Assembly: GCA_910578835.1 (NCBI GenBank)
Contig: CAJTSK010000001.1
Coordinates: forward strand, 168,892 to 232,891
DNA from: an uncultured Muribaculum sp.
GTDB lineage: Bacteria > Bacteroidota > Bacteroidia > Bacteroidales > Muribaculaceae
Length of the DNA stretch: 64,000 nt
Reading direction: 5' to 3'
Below are positions 44,140-53,569 of the stretch, piece by piece. The notes under the pieces were generated by a model. The model made no database searches. It was not told the DNA's origin and was given only the letters and a program-made list of their open reading frames with translations. Position numbers and translations under genes: made by a program. The number at the start of each line of letters is the position of its first letter. Position 1 is the stretch's first letter.

Positions 44140-44181
44140 GCGTCCCGAAGCGATGGATTTGTCGCTTTGGGACGCTTTTTT
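44140..44181 (+). terminator. Intrinsic terminator of the receptor/lipoprotein operon
   Basis: A 14-bp stem, GCGTCCCGAAGCGA against TCGCTTTGGGACGC (one G-T pair), with an 8-base loop, followed by TTTTTT. Confidence 0.9.
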
Positions 44182-44214
44182 GTGCTGTAATTTCGGAGGT
44201 TACGAAATAATCGT

Positions 44215-44222
44215 TATATTTG
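44215..44222 (+). promoter_or_regulatory. -7 element of the CotH-domain gene promoter
   Basis: TATATTTG matches TAnnTTTG and lies 37 bases before the ATG at 44260. Confidence 0.5.
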
Positions 44223-44259
44223 CGCATAACCAATCAACCAATCAATCTCCAAATTACCA

Positions 44260-46707
44260 ATGAAGCACTTTTCTTATGCACTTTTGTACAGTGGTGTGAT
44301 GATGTCGTTGCCGTCCTTAGCCCAAGGACAGCTTGTGATTAATGAAATAATGCAGTCTAATGTCGACGTGCTTTTCGCCGACAAGGAATTTCCCGACTCT
44401 TGGGTTGAAATCTACAATGCCGGAGAGACGCCTGTCGACTTGAAAGGCTATAAACTCGGAACATCGGAAAAGTCGTCAAAGGCTTACGGGATAGCTTCGT
44501 CTCTTCCCATCCCCCCTAAAGGTCACGGAGTGATATATTGTGACAAAACAGGGGAGGGGATTCACGCCGATTTCCGTCTTGAATCGACAAAGAAGGGGTC
44601 GGTATATCTGTTTGCTCCTTCAGGTGAGGTCGTCGACTATCTTGATTTTGGCAAGATGCCCGCAGCAAATATCGCCTATGGACGAGTTGCTGACGGCGGC
44701 GATAGCTGGGGTTACATGATTGTACCGACACCGGGAGCTGCTAATGGCGGTGGTGTTGCCTCCGAACTGCTTGCCGCGCCTGAATTTAGCGTAGGAGGCG
44801 GTCTTTTTGACTCTCCGGTTTCGGTTACTGTCAGCAAGCCCGCCGGTGCTCCGGCTGACTGCCGTCTCTGCATCACTACCGACGGTCGTGAGCCTGTGGC
44901 GCGCGATGCCGTGATAGGTGACAGCAAGACCTACAATATAACCAAATCCACTTCGCTTAGGGCGAAACTCATATCGCCGTCGGCGCTGGCGCCGGTGTCG
45001 GTCACTCATTCATATATATTTCACCCGCGCGCGACCTACCTACCTGTGGTGGCTATATCGCTTAATCCCGAGTATCTTTATGACGATGAGATAGGCATAT
45101 TCATGGGTGAGCTTGACAAAAATCCCAACTGGGGTTACGACTGGCGTCGCCCGATGAACGTCGAATATTTTGATGGCGGGACCCATGAAGAGCTTTTCAA
45201 CCAGGTAGGGGAAACCAGGGTGAAAGGCGGATGGTCGCGCCGTTATTCGCAGAAATCAATGGTGTTTTACGCCAACAAGCGTTTTGGAGAGAAGCGTTAC
45301 AATACATCAGGGGTGTGGCTTGACAAGCCTGAAATCACGGAAGTGAAATCATTCGAGCTGCGAAACAGCGGCACTGATTTTGAAGGTGCCCATATCCGTG
45401 ATGCGTTTGCTCAGCGTCTTGTCGGTCTTAACTCGCCCAATGTCGACTGGCAGGGCTACCGCCTGGTAATCTGCTATATAAACGGCGAATACCGGGGTGT
45501 ATATGACCTGAGAGAACGCACCAACGAAGATTACATAGAGGCTAATTATGACGGTCTTGAGGATATCGACATGATTGAAAACTGGTGGGAGGTGAAGACC
45601 GGCACCGCCAATTCGCTCTGGAGTTTCATTGACCTGTATAACCGCAAGGATGTGACCTTTGCCGCTCTTGACGAGGTTATGGATGTCGACAATTTCCTTG
45701 ACATGTTTGCCATACAGACGTTTGCGGGCAATACCGACTATCCTAATAATAACATTGTGTGCTGGAAGCCGTGGGCTGAAGGCTCCAAGTGGCGTTGGGT
45801 GTTGAAAGACATTGACCGTTTCGCGATAACCTGGGAACAGGGACAGCATGCCCATGACTACTTCAAGTTTATTGCCGACATGGCTAATCCGGCGATTTCC
45901 GATGAGTGGACAGCCCGTAATGTAAGGCTCTTCTCTCTTTTCATGGAGATGCCGGAAGCAAAGGCTCTCTTTATCGACCGTCTCGCAATATTCATGGGCG
46001 ACTTTCTTCAGCCCGCTTATGTCGATGCCATGCTTGATGAGATGGCAGGTGAGCTTACCCCGGAATATCCTGACCATTGCAAACTCTATTTCCCTTACGA
46101 GTCATGGCGGTTTGATGGCTGGAAAAACGAGATTAACTTCATCCACGACTGGTGTAAGAAACGACGCACATTTCTCTACGACCGTATGCGCACATATTTC
46201 GGGCTATCCTCGGCTTACGAACTGACTATCGACGGCGCTGACCTGCCGGTCGACTTTAACGGCGTGGCGCTTACTCAGCCGCTGTTTACAGGGCAGTATT
46301 ACAATGCGCGCCCGATGACGCTCACTACCTCAGAGGGGCGCAACTGGAAAGCGACTGTGACTGACAACAGCGGTAAGACAACAGTGCAATACACTCCGGC
46401 GGCAACCCATACGTTTAATTTCTCCAACGCCCGGAAAGTGTCGGTAGAGTCAGTGCCTTACAATCCGGCATCAATAGACAATCTGGTTCATGAGGCGGAG
46501 CAGGTGAGTGTCGTGACCGACGGTCTTGTCATAAGAATCGAGGGTGATGACGCGGCAACAGCTGAAGTATATCGTGTCGACGGCACACTCGCCGGATGTA
46601 TCGGCAAAGGCGTAAGGTCGGTTGAGGTATCGTCTCCCGGTGTCTATTTGGTTAGCTATGTTACCTCCGGTGGTGTTGTACGACATTCAAAAGTAAACTG
46701 TCGCTGA
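44260..46707 (+). CDS. Secreted multidomain protein: lamin-tail domain, CHB_HEX_C domain and CotH kinase domain
   Basis: An 815-residue secreted protein. Residues 1-23 are a signal peptide. A lamin-tail-like domain (LVINEIMQSN, DSWVEIYNAGETPVDLKGYKL) spans about 24-165. A chitobiase C-terminal-like beta-sandwich (CRLCITTDGREP) spans about 172-265. The CotH kinase-like domain (about 268-640) shows RVKGGWSRRYSQKS, GEYRGVYDLRER and WRWVLKDIDRFA; the last contains the conserved D-x-D pair. A C-terminal tail (VYRVDGTLAG, SPGVYLVSYV) resembles a type IX sorting signal. CotH proteins in Bacillus phosphorylate spore coat proteins; the target here is unknown. It is monocistronic with its own promoter. 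Confidence 0.85.
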   Translation: MKHFSYALLYSGVMMSLPSLAQGQLVINEIMQSNVDVLFADKEFPDSWVEIYNAGETPVDLKGYKLGTSEKSSKAYGIASSLPIPPKGHGVIYCDKTGEGIHADFRLESTKKGSVYLFAPSGEVVDYLDFGKMPAANIAYGRVADGGDSWGYMIVPTPGAANGGGVASELLAAPEFSVGGGLFDSPVSVTVSKPAGAPADCRLCITTDGREPVARDAVIGDSKTYNITKSTSLRAKLISPSALAPVSVTHSYIFHPRATYLPVVAISLNPEYLYDDEIGIFMGELDKNPNWGYDWRRPMNVEYFDGGTHEELFNQVGETRVKGGWSRRYSQKSMVFYANKRFGEKRYNTSGVWLDKPEITEVKSFELRNSGTDFEGAHIRDAFAQRLVGLNSPNVDWQGYRLVICYINGEYRGVYDLRERTNEDYIEANYDGLEDIDMIENWWEVKTGTANSLWSFIDLYNRKDVTFAALDEVMDVDNFLDMFAIQTFAGNTDYPNNNIVCWKPWAEGSKWRWVLKDIDRFAITWEQGQHAHDYFKFIADMANPAISDEWTARNVRLFSLFMEMPEAKALFIDRLAIFMGDFLQPAYVDAMLDEMAGELTPEYPDHCKLYFPYESWRFDGWKNEINFIHDWCKKRRTFLYDRMRTYFGLSSAYELTIDGADLPVDFNGVALTQPLFTGQYYNARPMTLTTSEGRNWKATVTDNSGKTTVQYTPAATHTFNFSNARKVSVESVPYNPASIDNLVHEAEQVSVVTDGLVIRIEGDDAATAEVYRVDGTLAGCIGKGVRSVEVSSPGVYLVSYVTSGGVVRHSKVNCR

Positions 46708-46779
46708 CGCGTGTTAAATTTTATCAATGGGTGCCGCTTTTTTTCTGGCGCCCGCAGATGCCGTGTAGAAAAAAATTGT

Positions 46780-46787
46780 TATATTTG
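46780..46787 (+). promoter_or_regulatory. -7 element of the nuo-atp operon promoter
   Basis: TATATTTG matches TAnnTTTG, leaving a leader of about 64 bases before the nuoA ATG at 46858. No -33 TTTG at the standard distance was found. This is the only good promoter match ahead of the 17-kb operon. Confidence 0.55.
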
Positions 46788-46857
46788 CACAAATTTAGAA
46801 AGGATGAGTTATATCCTGCCGAAAAACATTTCTCGGAAGAAGTATTAGTTATATTAT

Positions 46858-47232
46858 ATGGTATCATTAATTTTTGGTATTCAAAATTCTACCCTTGCCG
46901 TGGTTGCTGCCCTTACAGGCGTGGCGCTTGTGGCACTTGCCTTGGTTATAGCAGGGCTTATCTCACCGAAATCCTACAACCCTCAGAAGGGCGAGGCGTA
47001 TGAGTGCGGTATTCCTACTCGCGGAGCGAGTATGGCTCAATTCAAGGTCGGTTACTATTTGTATGCCATTCTCTTTTTGATGTTTGATGTGGAGACTGTG
47101 TTCCTTTATCCTTGGGCGGTAAATGTACGCTCTCTTGGGACAGACGGTCTATTATGCATCGCAGTATTTTTCGGAATTTTAGTGCTGGGCTTGGCATATG
47201 CCTGGCGGAAAGGAGCGCTTGAATGGAAGTAA
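46858..47232 (+). CDS. nuoA: Complex I subunit NuoA
   Basis: A 124-residue membrane subunit with three transmembrane helices. The conserved loop YECGIPTRGAS (redox-sensitive Cys of the ND3 loop) and KVGYYLYAILFLMFDVETVF with its acidic pair are present. It belongs to the membrane arm near the quinone site. It is the first gene of the nuo-atp operon and overlaps nuoB by 10 bases. Confidence 0.97.
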   Translation: MVSLIFGIQNSTLAVVAALTGVALVALALVIAGLISPKSYNPQKGEAYECGIPTRGASMAQFKVGYYLYAILFLMFDVETVFLYPWAVNVRSLGTDGLLCIAVFFGILVLGLAYAWRKGALEWK

Positions 47233-47831
47233 CAGCACAAGGGATGCCCTACTCCGATTGGAAGGACAACGAATATATCGAGCATCTCGTAAAGGAACTC
47301 AAGGATAACGGCACCAATGTGGTTGTCGGCACGCTTGATAACGTAATCAACTGGGGGCGCAGTAACTCTTTATGGCCGCTCACATTCGCAACCAGTTGCT
47401 GTGGTATAGAGTTTATCTCTCTTGGAGCGGCGCGTTATGACATGGCGCGCTTTGGCTGGGAAGTTGCCCGTGCCTCTCCACGTCAGGCCGACTTCATGAT
47501 GGTGGCAGGTACAATCGTACACCGAATGGCTCCTGTTGTAAGACGTCTATACGACCAGCTCGCCGAGCCTAAATATGTGATAGCCTGCGGCGGATGTGCC
47601 ATCTCCGGCGGTCCCTTCAAAAACTCCTATCATGTAGTGAAGGGCGTTCAGGAAATTATTCCCGTCGACGTGTATGTGCCCGGATGTCCTCCTCGTCCCG
47701 AGGCTATGATATACGGTATCATGCAGCTCTCGCGCAAGGTGAAAGTGGAAAAATTCTTCGGCGGTGTCAACCGTCAGGAAAAGCAGAAGGAGTTTCTCGA
47801 AACCCATCCCCTTGACGAAGCGGAAAAGTAA
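47223..47831 (+). CDS. nuoB: Complex I subunit NuoB (cluster N2)
   Basis: A 202-residue peripheral subunit. The four Cys that bind the terminal [4Fe-4S] cluster N2 are visible in ATSCCGIEF (tandem Cys), ACGGCAISGG and VPGCPPRPEA. It passes electrons to quinone at the interface with NuoD and NuoH. Start overlaps the end of nuoA, implying translational coupling. Confidence 0.98.
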   Translation: MEVTAQGMPYSDWKDNEYIEHLVKELKDNGTNVVVGTLDNVINWGRSNSLWPLTFATSCCGIEFISLGAARYDMARFGWEVARASPRQADFMMVAGTIVHRMAPVVRRLYDQLAEPKYVIACGGCAISGGPFKNSYHVVKGVQEIIPVDVYVPGCPPRPEAMIYGIMQLSRKVKVEKFFGGVNRQEKQKEFLETHPLDEAEK

Positions 47832-47873
47832 TTATAACCAAGATTAAACAATACCCCAAATCAATAATCGATT

Positions 47874-49502
47874 ATGGCAAATGTTCAGGAAAATATAGCC
47901 AGGCTGTTCCCCGAGGCAACTTTTGAGGAGGGCGAATGGCTGTTGGTGAATATTCCCGATGCCAAATGGCACTCCCTTGCAAAGACTTTGAAGGAGGATC
48001 CGGAACTCGGATTTGATTACCTTGTCGCAGTCGTAGGTATGGACTGGACCGATACGCTCGGATGTATGTATTACCTTACCTCCACTAAACATAATACCCA
48101 CGTGTCAGTGAAGGTGACCACTTCTGACCGCGAACACCCGATGCTCCACAGTATCTCCGATTTGTGGGCGGTGGCAAACCTGTATGAGCGTGAGGTCTAT
48201 GACTATTACGGCATCATATTTATAAACCATCCCGACATGCGTCGCCTGTTTCTCCGTAACGACTGGGTGGGCTACCCCCTTCGCAAGGACTACAATGACG
48301 ATGCCAATGTAAATCCCGTGCGTCTTGACCATGAGGCTGTAGATGACGTTACGGTATCTTATGTTGAGGGTGCCGACGGCAAGATTGAAAAGAAAGAAAT
48401 TACAATATTCGCTCCCGAGGATTTCGTGGTGAATATCGGTCCGCAGCATCCTGCTACCCACGGTGTGTTGCGCTTCCGCACTGCCGTTGACGGCGAGACC
48501 ATCAAGAAGATTGACCTTTACCTCGGTTATATCCACCGCGGTATCGAGAAGCTGTGTGAGGGACTCGGCTATCCGCAGACATTGCATTTCACCGACCGTC
48601 TCGACTATCTTTCGGCGCAGCAAAACCGTCATTGCCTCTGTATGTGTATCGAGAAGGCTCTCGGTATTGAGGTGCCCCGTCGTGCACAGGTGATTCGCGT
48701 GATGATGGACGAGTTGATGCGTATTTCCTCTCACTTGCTTTTCATGGGTACATTCTGTATGGACCTCGGTGCTACCACGATGCTGTTCTACACGCTCCGT
48801 GAACGCGAGACCATACTTAATATATTTGAGAAGACATGCGGTGCCCGCATGACATTTAACTACAACTGTATCGGTGGTGTAATGGATGACCTCGATGCTG
48901 ATTTCGTGAAAGATGTGAAGCATCTTATCGAGATTATGCCCAAGGCTCTCAAGGAATATGACACTGTGTTTACAGGCAACGTCATTGCCCACAACCGTAT
49001 GGTAGGTGTAGGTCATCTCAGCAAAGAAGATGCAATCTCTTATGGCGCTACCGGTCCTGTCGGACGTGCTTCCGGCTGGGCTTGCGATGTGCGTAAGACT
49101 AACCCTTACAGCATCTATTCCGAACTCGATTTCGATGAGGTGGTGCTTAAGGAGGGTGACTGCATGGCGCGTTTTGTTGAGCGTATCGAGGAAATCAAGC
49201 AGTCAATACGCATACTTGAACAGCTTGTCGACAATATTCCCGATGGCGAAATATGCGCGAAGGTGCCCAAGGTCATCAAGCTTCCGGAGGGACACTGGTT
49301 CCAGCAGGTTGAGGCAAGCCGAGGCGCGTTTGGCGTGTATATCGAGAGCCACGGTGCCAACACTCCATGGCGTGTTAAGTTTAACTCGCCGTGTATGAAT
49401 CTTGCCGGTGTCGTTGACCACCTTACACGTGGCAGCAAGATTGCCGACCTTATCACTATCGGCGGTACACTTGACTATGTGGTGCCTGATATTGACCGTT
49501 AA
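47874..49502 (+). CDS. nuoCD: Fused complex I subunit NuoCD
   Basis: A 542-residue fusion of the 30-kDa and 49-kDa subunits. The NuoC part (residues 1-145) ends with EREVYDYYGIIF and GYPLRKDY. A 30-residue linker leads to the NuoD part from about 178 (VNIGPQHPATHG, GYIHRGIEKL, DRLDYLSAQQNRH). NuoCD forms part of the quinone pocket and the connecting arm. Fused nuoCD is usual in Bacteroidetes and also in E. coli. Confidence 0.97.
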   Translation: MANVQENIARLFPEATFEEGEWLLVNIPDAKWHSLAKTLKEDPELGFDYLVAVVGMDWTDTLGCMYYLTSTKHNTHVSVKVTTSDREHPMLHSISDLWAVANLYEREVYDYYGIIFINHPDMRRLFLRNDWVGYPLRKDYNDDANVNPVRLDHEAVDDVTVSYVEGADGKIEKKEITIFAPEDFVVNIGPQHPATHGVLRFRTAVDGETIKKIDLYLGYIHRGIEKLCEGLGYPQTLHFTDRLDYLSAQQNRHCLCMCIEKALGIEVPRRAQVIRVMMDELMRISSHLLFMGTFCMDLGATTMLFYTLRERETILNIFEKTCGARMTFNYNCIGGVMDDLDADFVKDVKHLIEIMPKALKEYDTVFTGNVIAHNRMVGVGHLSKEDAISYGATGPVGRASGWACDVRKTNPYSIYSELDFDEVVLKEGDCMARFVERIEEIKQSIRILEQLVDNIPDGEICAKVPKVIKLPEGHWFQQVEASRGAFGVYIESHGANTPWRVKFNSPCMNLAGVVDHLTRGSKIADLITIGGTLDYVVPDIDR

Positions 49503-49535
49503 ACTTAATGAAGAAAAAGTAACGAATAAACCGAT

Positions 49536-50612
49536 ATGTACGATTTATCAAAAGGAGCCGACTGGCTCAACCAATGGTTAAACGGATTTTGCCCCGCCTG
49601 GCTCACAGTCACTATCGAGTGTGTGCTCATAGGTGTCGTGCTTCTTCTCGCTTATGCGCTCCTGGCGCTTTTCTACATCTATTTCGAGCGCAAGGTGTGT
49701 GCCGCTTTCCAGTGCCGTCTCGGTCCTAACCGTGTAGGTCCTGCCGGTATCTTCCAGAGCGTTGCCGACATGTTCAAGATTCTTATAAAGGAGCTTATCT
49801 CGCTAAAGCATACTGATAAATTCCTGTTTGCCCTTGCTCCTTATCTGGTGATAATCGCCTCGATGCTCTGCTTCGCGGTGCTCCCCTGGGGCAACGGACT
49901 TCAGGTGATAGACTTCAACATAGGTATCTTCTTCCTTGTTGCCGTATCATCGATTGGTGTGCTCGGTATCCTTCTTGCCGGATGGTCAAGTAACAATAAG
50001 TTTACTCTTATCGGTGCACTCCGAAGCGGCGCGCAGATGATAAGCTATGAACTTTCCATCGGTCTTTCGGTTATTACAATGGTGGCTTTAGCAGGCTCAA
50101 TGTCGATAACCGACATCTGTATGGCTCAAAAAGATTTGTGGTTTATCGTATCGGGACACATCCCTGCCATAATCGCTTTCATTATCTACATCATAGCAGG
50201 TACGGCAGAGACTAACCGAGGCCCGTTTGACCTTCCTGAGGCTGAGAGCGAGCTGACCGCAGGTTACCATACAGAGTATTCAGGTATTCACTTCGGTTTC
50301 TTCTACCTTGCCGAATACCTTAACCTGTTCATTGTAGCCGGTGTAGCCACGCTGTTGTTTTTTGGAGGCTGGATGCCGCTTCATATTCCCGGGTGGGATG
50401 CTTTTAATCATGTAATGGATTTCATTCCCTCGATAGTATGGTTTATCGGCAAGGCAGTGGTGCTCTCATTTGTGATTATCTGGTTTAAGTGGACATTCCC
50501 CCGTCTGCGTATCGACCAGCTGCTTCACCTCGAATGGAAGTATCTTCTCCCGATTAACCTCGCCAACCTTGTGTTGATGGTAATCGTGATATGCTACGGC
50601 TTGCATTTTTAA
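49536..50612 (+). CDS. nuoH: Complex I subunit NuoH
   Basis: A 358-residue subunit with eight or nine transmembrane helices. The signature segments ERKVCAAFQCRLGPNRVGP and ETNRGPFDLPEAESEL are present; the latter carries the acidic residues of the quinone-side proton path. NuoH anchors the peripheral arm. In the usual nuo order nuoI follows; here atpD comes 43 bases later with no terminator between. Confidence 0.97.
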   Translation: MYDLSKGADWLNQWLNGFCPAWLTVTIECVLIGVVLLLAYALLALFYIYFERKVCAAFQCRLGPNRVGPAGIFQSVADMFKILIKELISLKHTDKFLFALAPYLVIIASMLCFAVLPWGNGLQVIDFNIGIFFLVAVSSIGVLGILLAGWSSNNKFTLIGALRSGAQMISYELSIGLSVITMVALAGSMSITDICMAQKDLWFIVSGHIPAIIAFIIYIIAGTAETNRGPFDLPEAESELTAGYHTEYSGIHFGFFYLAEYLNLFIVAGVATLLFFGGWMPLHIPGWDAFNHVMDFIPSIVWFIGKAVVLSFVIIWFKWTFPRLRIDQLLHLEWKYLLPINLANLVLMVIVICYGLHF

Positions 50613-50655
50613 GAGTTAAATAAATAAAATAATATAACCTCAGATTTTCGTAAAG

Positions 50656-52158
50656 ATGAGCGATAAATTCGGAACAGTTAGTCAGGTAATCGGCCCCGTT
50701 GTCGATGTGACTTTCGAAGGAAAAGATAATGAGATTCCTTCAATCTATACCGCACTTAAAGTTGAGCGCCCCGATGGCTCGGAGCTAATACTTGAAGTGG
50801 AACAACACATCGGCGAGGATACTGTGCGTTGTGTGGCGATGGAAAGTACCGACGGCCTGCAGCGCGGCATCCGTGTCGAGAATCTCGGCAGACCTATCGC
50901 GGTGCCTACCGGAGATCAGGTGAAGGGTCGTCTTCTCAATGTAATCGGTGAAGCGATTGACCACCTCCCCGAGCTTAAACGTGACGACCTGCGACCGATT
51001 CATCAGCCTGCACCTGCATTTGACGACCTGACTATCGGTACCGAGATTCTGTATACCGGAATCAAGGTGATTGACCTTCTCGAACCCTATAGCAAGGGTG
51101 GTAAGATTGGTCTGTTCGGTGGTGCCGGTGTAGGAAAGACCGTGCTTATCATGGAGCTCATCAACAATATCGCCAAGGGACACAATGGTTTCTCAGTGTT
51201 TACCGGAGTCGGCGAGCGTACCCGTGAGGGTAACGACCTCCTCCGTGAGATGATTGAGAGCGGCGTCATGAAATATGGCAAGAAGTTCAGCGAAGGCATG
51301 GAGAAGGGTGAGTGGAATCTTGCCGATGTCGATATGTCGGAAGTTGCCAATTCTCAGGCGACGCTTGTGTTCGGTCAGATGAACGAGCCGCCGGGTGCGC
51401 GTCTTCGTGTTGCTCTTTCCGGTCTTACCGTGGCTGAGCAGTTCCGCGACCAGGATGGCGGAGGTAAGGAGATTCTTCTCTTTATTGACAATATATTCCG
51501 ATTCACCCAGGCAGGTTCAGAGGTGTCGGCTCTTCTCGGCCGTATGCCTTCGGCAGTAGGTTACCAGCCTACACTTGCATCTGAAATGGGTGCGCTCCAG
51601 GAGCGTATCACCTCTACCAAGCAGGGTTCAATCACTTCAGTACAGGCTATCTATGTGCCTGCCGATGACTTGACCGACCCCGCTCCGGCTACTACTTTCA
51701 GCTTCCTTGACGCCACCACGGTGTTGAGCCGTAAGATTGCCGAGCTTGGTATCTATCCGGCTGTTGACCCGCTGGAGTCTACCTCACGTATCCTTGACCC
51801 CCATATCATCGGTGAGGACCACTACCAGACAGCCCAGGCTGTAAAGCAGCTTCTCCAGAAGTATAACGAGCTTCAGGATATCATTGCCATTCTCGGTGTC
51901 GATGAGCTTTCCGACGAGGATAAGCTCGTTGTGGCACGCGCACGTCGCGCCCAGCGATTCCTTTCTCAGCCCTTCTTCGTGGCAGAGCAGTTTACCGGTC
52001 TGCCCGGTGTGATGGTGCCTCTTAGCGAGACTATCCGCGGCTTCAAGATGATTCTTAGCGGAGAGATGGATGAATATCCCGAGCAGGCTTTCCTCAATGT
52101 CGGTACAATCGACGAGGCTATCGAGAAGGGAAAGAAGATGCTTGCGGAGGTAAAATAA
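50656..52158 (+). CDS. atpD: F1-ATPase beta subunit AtpD
   Basis: A 500-residue catalytic subunit. The P-loop GGAGVGKT lies at residues 155-162, Walker B ILLFIDNIFRF near 275, and the catalytic loop GERTREGND is present. It is first of the atp genes, in the order D, C, B, E, F, H, A, G usual in Bacteroidetes. It follows nuoH without a terminator or an obvious promoter. Confidence 0.98.
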   Translation: MSDKFGTVSQVIGPVVDVTFEGKDNEIPSIYTALKVERPDGSELILEVEQHIGEDTVRCVAMESTDGLQRGIRVENLGRPIAVPTGDQVKGRLLNVIGEAIDHLPELKRDDLRPIHQPAPAFDDLTIGTEILYTGIKVIDLLEPYSKGGKIGLFGGAGVGKTVLIMELINNIAKGHNGFSVFTGVGERTREGNDLLREMIESGVMKYGKKFSEGMEKGEWNLADVDMSEVANSQATLVFGQMNEPPGARLRVALSGLTVAEQFRDQDGGGKEILLFIDNIFRFTQAGSEVSALLGRMPSAVGYQPTLASEMGALQERITSTKQGSITSVQAIYVPADDLTDPAPATTFSFLDATTVLSRKIAELGIYPAVDPLESTSRILDPHIIGEDHYQTAQAVKQLLQKYNELQDIIAILGVDELSDEDKLVVARARRAQRFLSQPFFVAEQFTGLPGVMVPLSETIRGFKMILSGEMDEYPEQAFLNVGTIDEAIEKGKKMLAEVK

Positions 52159-52173
52159 GTTTAACTGACTACT

Positions 52174-52407
52174 ATGGTACTGAAAGTTATATCGGCAGAA
52201 AATATCCTGTTTCAGGGAGAAGTGGAGAAAGTTTCGCTTCCGGGAACAGATGGCACTTTCATGGTGCTTCCTCATCACGCGTCGCTCATCTCTACCCTCG
52301 TAAAGGGCAAGGTGATTTACGAGCATGACGGTAATAAAGGTGAAGTGAGCGTCGACGGTGGCATTGTCGATGTCGATAACGATGTGGTATCAGTGTGCAT
52401 ATATTGA
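52174..52407 (+). CDS. atpC: F1-ATPase epsilon subunit AtpC (short form)
   Basis: A 77-residue protein that covers only the N-terminal beta-sandwich of epsilon (LKVISAENILFQGEVEKVSLPG, SVDGGIVDVDNDVV). The two C-terminal helices that inhibit ATP hydrolysis in E. coli (total about 139 residues) are missing. Short epsilon subunits of this size are known in Bacteroidetes. It links gamma to the c-ring. Its stop is 1 base before the atpB start. Confidence 0.95.
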   Translation: MVLKVISAENILFQGEVEKVSLPGTDGTFMVLPHHASLISTLVKGKVIYEHDGNKGEVSVDGGIVDVDNDVVSVCIY

Positions 52408-52408
52408 T

Positions 52409-53536
52409 ATGAAACGACTTGTATTCTTGCTAATGATATTGTGTGCGGTGGTTGTGTCGCCGCAGTACATATCGGCGTCAGGTCATGACGACGGTCAGGA
52501 GGAAAAGAAGATTAATCCTAAGGAGATAATCTTTGAACACCTCAGTGACGGATATGGCTGGGAGGTGCCTTTCAGCCATGATCTGCGAATACCATTGCCT
52601 GTTATAGTACGTGGCTATGACGGTCAATGGCACTGCTTCAGCTCAAAGCGCATACAGCATGGCGAAGAGTACGACGGTTTTAAACTTGGCGGAAAGGATA
52701 GCAAATGGCATAACAAGATAGTAGGGGAGCGCCCTGTTACGGTTGATGGAAAGACCGTCATGGAGGAATATCGCCCGTGGGATCTCTCGATTACCAAAAA
52801 TGTGCTTGCGCTGTTTATTTCGGTCATTATCGTGATGTGGATGATTCTTCAGGTCGCCCGATGGTACAAGAAGGCAGGTTACAAGGCTCCGCGCAAGTTT
52901 ACCGGTGCGGTTGAGGCGCTGATAGAGTTTGTGTATCAAGGTGTCATCAAGCCTACTCTGGGCGCGAAGGCTCCGAAGTTTGCACCCTATCTTTTGACCG
53001 TGTTCTTCTTCATTCTCGTGATGAACCTGTTGGGTCTTATCGTGATTTTCCCCGGCGGTGCCAACCTTACGGGCAATATCGCCGTCACCCTCGTGTTGTC
53101 GCTCCTCACATTCTTTATTGTCAATATCTTTGGTACAAAGCATTACTGGAAAGATATATTCTGGCCCGATGTGCCCCTGTGGCTTAAGTTCCCGATACCT
53201 ATCATGCCGATAATCGAGATATTCGGTGTGTTTACGAAGCCGGCTGCACTTACCGTGCGTCTTTTCGCCAACATGATGGGAGGCCACATTATTGTCATCG
53301 TGCTTACACTTCTGATATTCATTCTCGCTGTGCTCGGTCCTTCGGTAACCGCTGGCGCGACTGTGGTGTCGGTAATATTCTCCATTTTCATGCTTCTTAT
53401 CGACGTGCTTGTAAGCTTTATCCAGGCTTATGTGTTCACGATGCTTTCGACCCTGTTTATCTCGCTTGCACAGGAGGAGGGACACAAGGAGAAAGAGCAT
53501 GAACATGCAGAAGAACTAAAAACAGAAAATAAATAA
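52409..53536 (+). CDS. atpB: F0 subunit a, AtpB, with N-terminal extension
   Basis: A 375-residue protein. The chosen ATG at 52409 starts a hydrophobic signal-like segment (MKRLVFLLMILCAVVV); the frame is open further upstream within atpC. A soluble region of about 110 residues (HDDGQEEKKINPKEIIFEHL, then YGWEVPF) precedes the membrane part, which is the typical long Bacteroidetes form. The essential Arg284 lies in AALTVRLFANMMGGH. The subunit forms the proton half-channels against the c-ring. Confidence 0.96.
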   Translation: MKRLVFLLMILCAVVVSPQYISASGHDDGQEEKKINPKEIIFEHLSDGYGWEVPFSHDLRIPLPVIVRGYDGQWHCFSSKRIQHGEEYDGFKLGGKDSKWHNKIVGERPVTVDGKTVMEEYRPWDLSITKNVLALFISVIIVMWMILQVARWYKKAGYKAPRKFTGAVEALIEFVYQGVIKPTLGAKAPKFAPYLLTVFFFILVMNLLGLIVIFPGGANLTGNIAVTLVLSLLTFFIVNIFGTKHYWKDIFWPDVPLWLKFPIPIMPIIEIFGVFTKPAALTVRLFANMMGGHIIVIVLTLLIFILAVLGPSVTAGATVVSVIFSIFMLLIDVLVSFIQAYVFTMLSTLFISLAQEEGHKEKEHEHAEELKTENK

Positions 53537-53569
53537 CTTTAATACAAACCATTTAAACTAAAACTTATT

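Noticed and set aside
45349..46077. A 242-codon antisense frame in the CotH gene
   Set aside because: It is covered by the CotH kinase domain and has no recognisable protein features.
46729..46755. GC hairpin with a T run between the CotH and nuoA genes
   Set aside because: The T run lies in the loop (GGGTGCC, T-rich loop, GGCGCCC) and not after the stem, so it is not a normal intrinsic terminator.
48105..49016. A 303-codon open frame antisense to nuoCD
   Set aside because: It lies fully inside the well-conserved nuoCD gene, has no family motifs and follows the codon bias of the sense strand.
52643..53506. A 287-codon antisense frame in atpB
   Set aside because: Its composition, very rich in His, Lys, Arg and Glu, is what the reverse of a hydrophobic membrane gene gives; atpB is certain.
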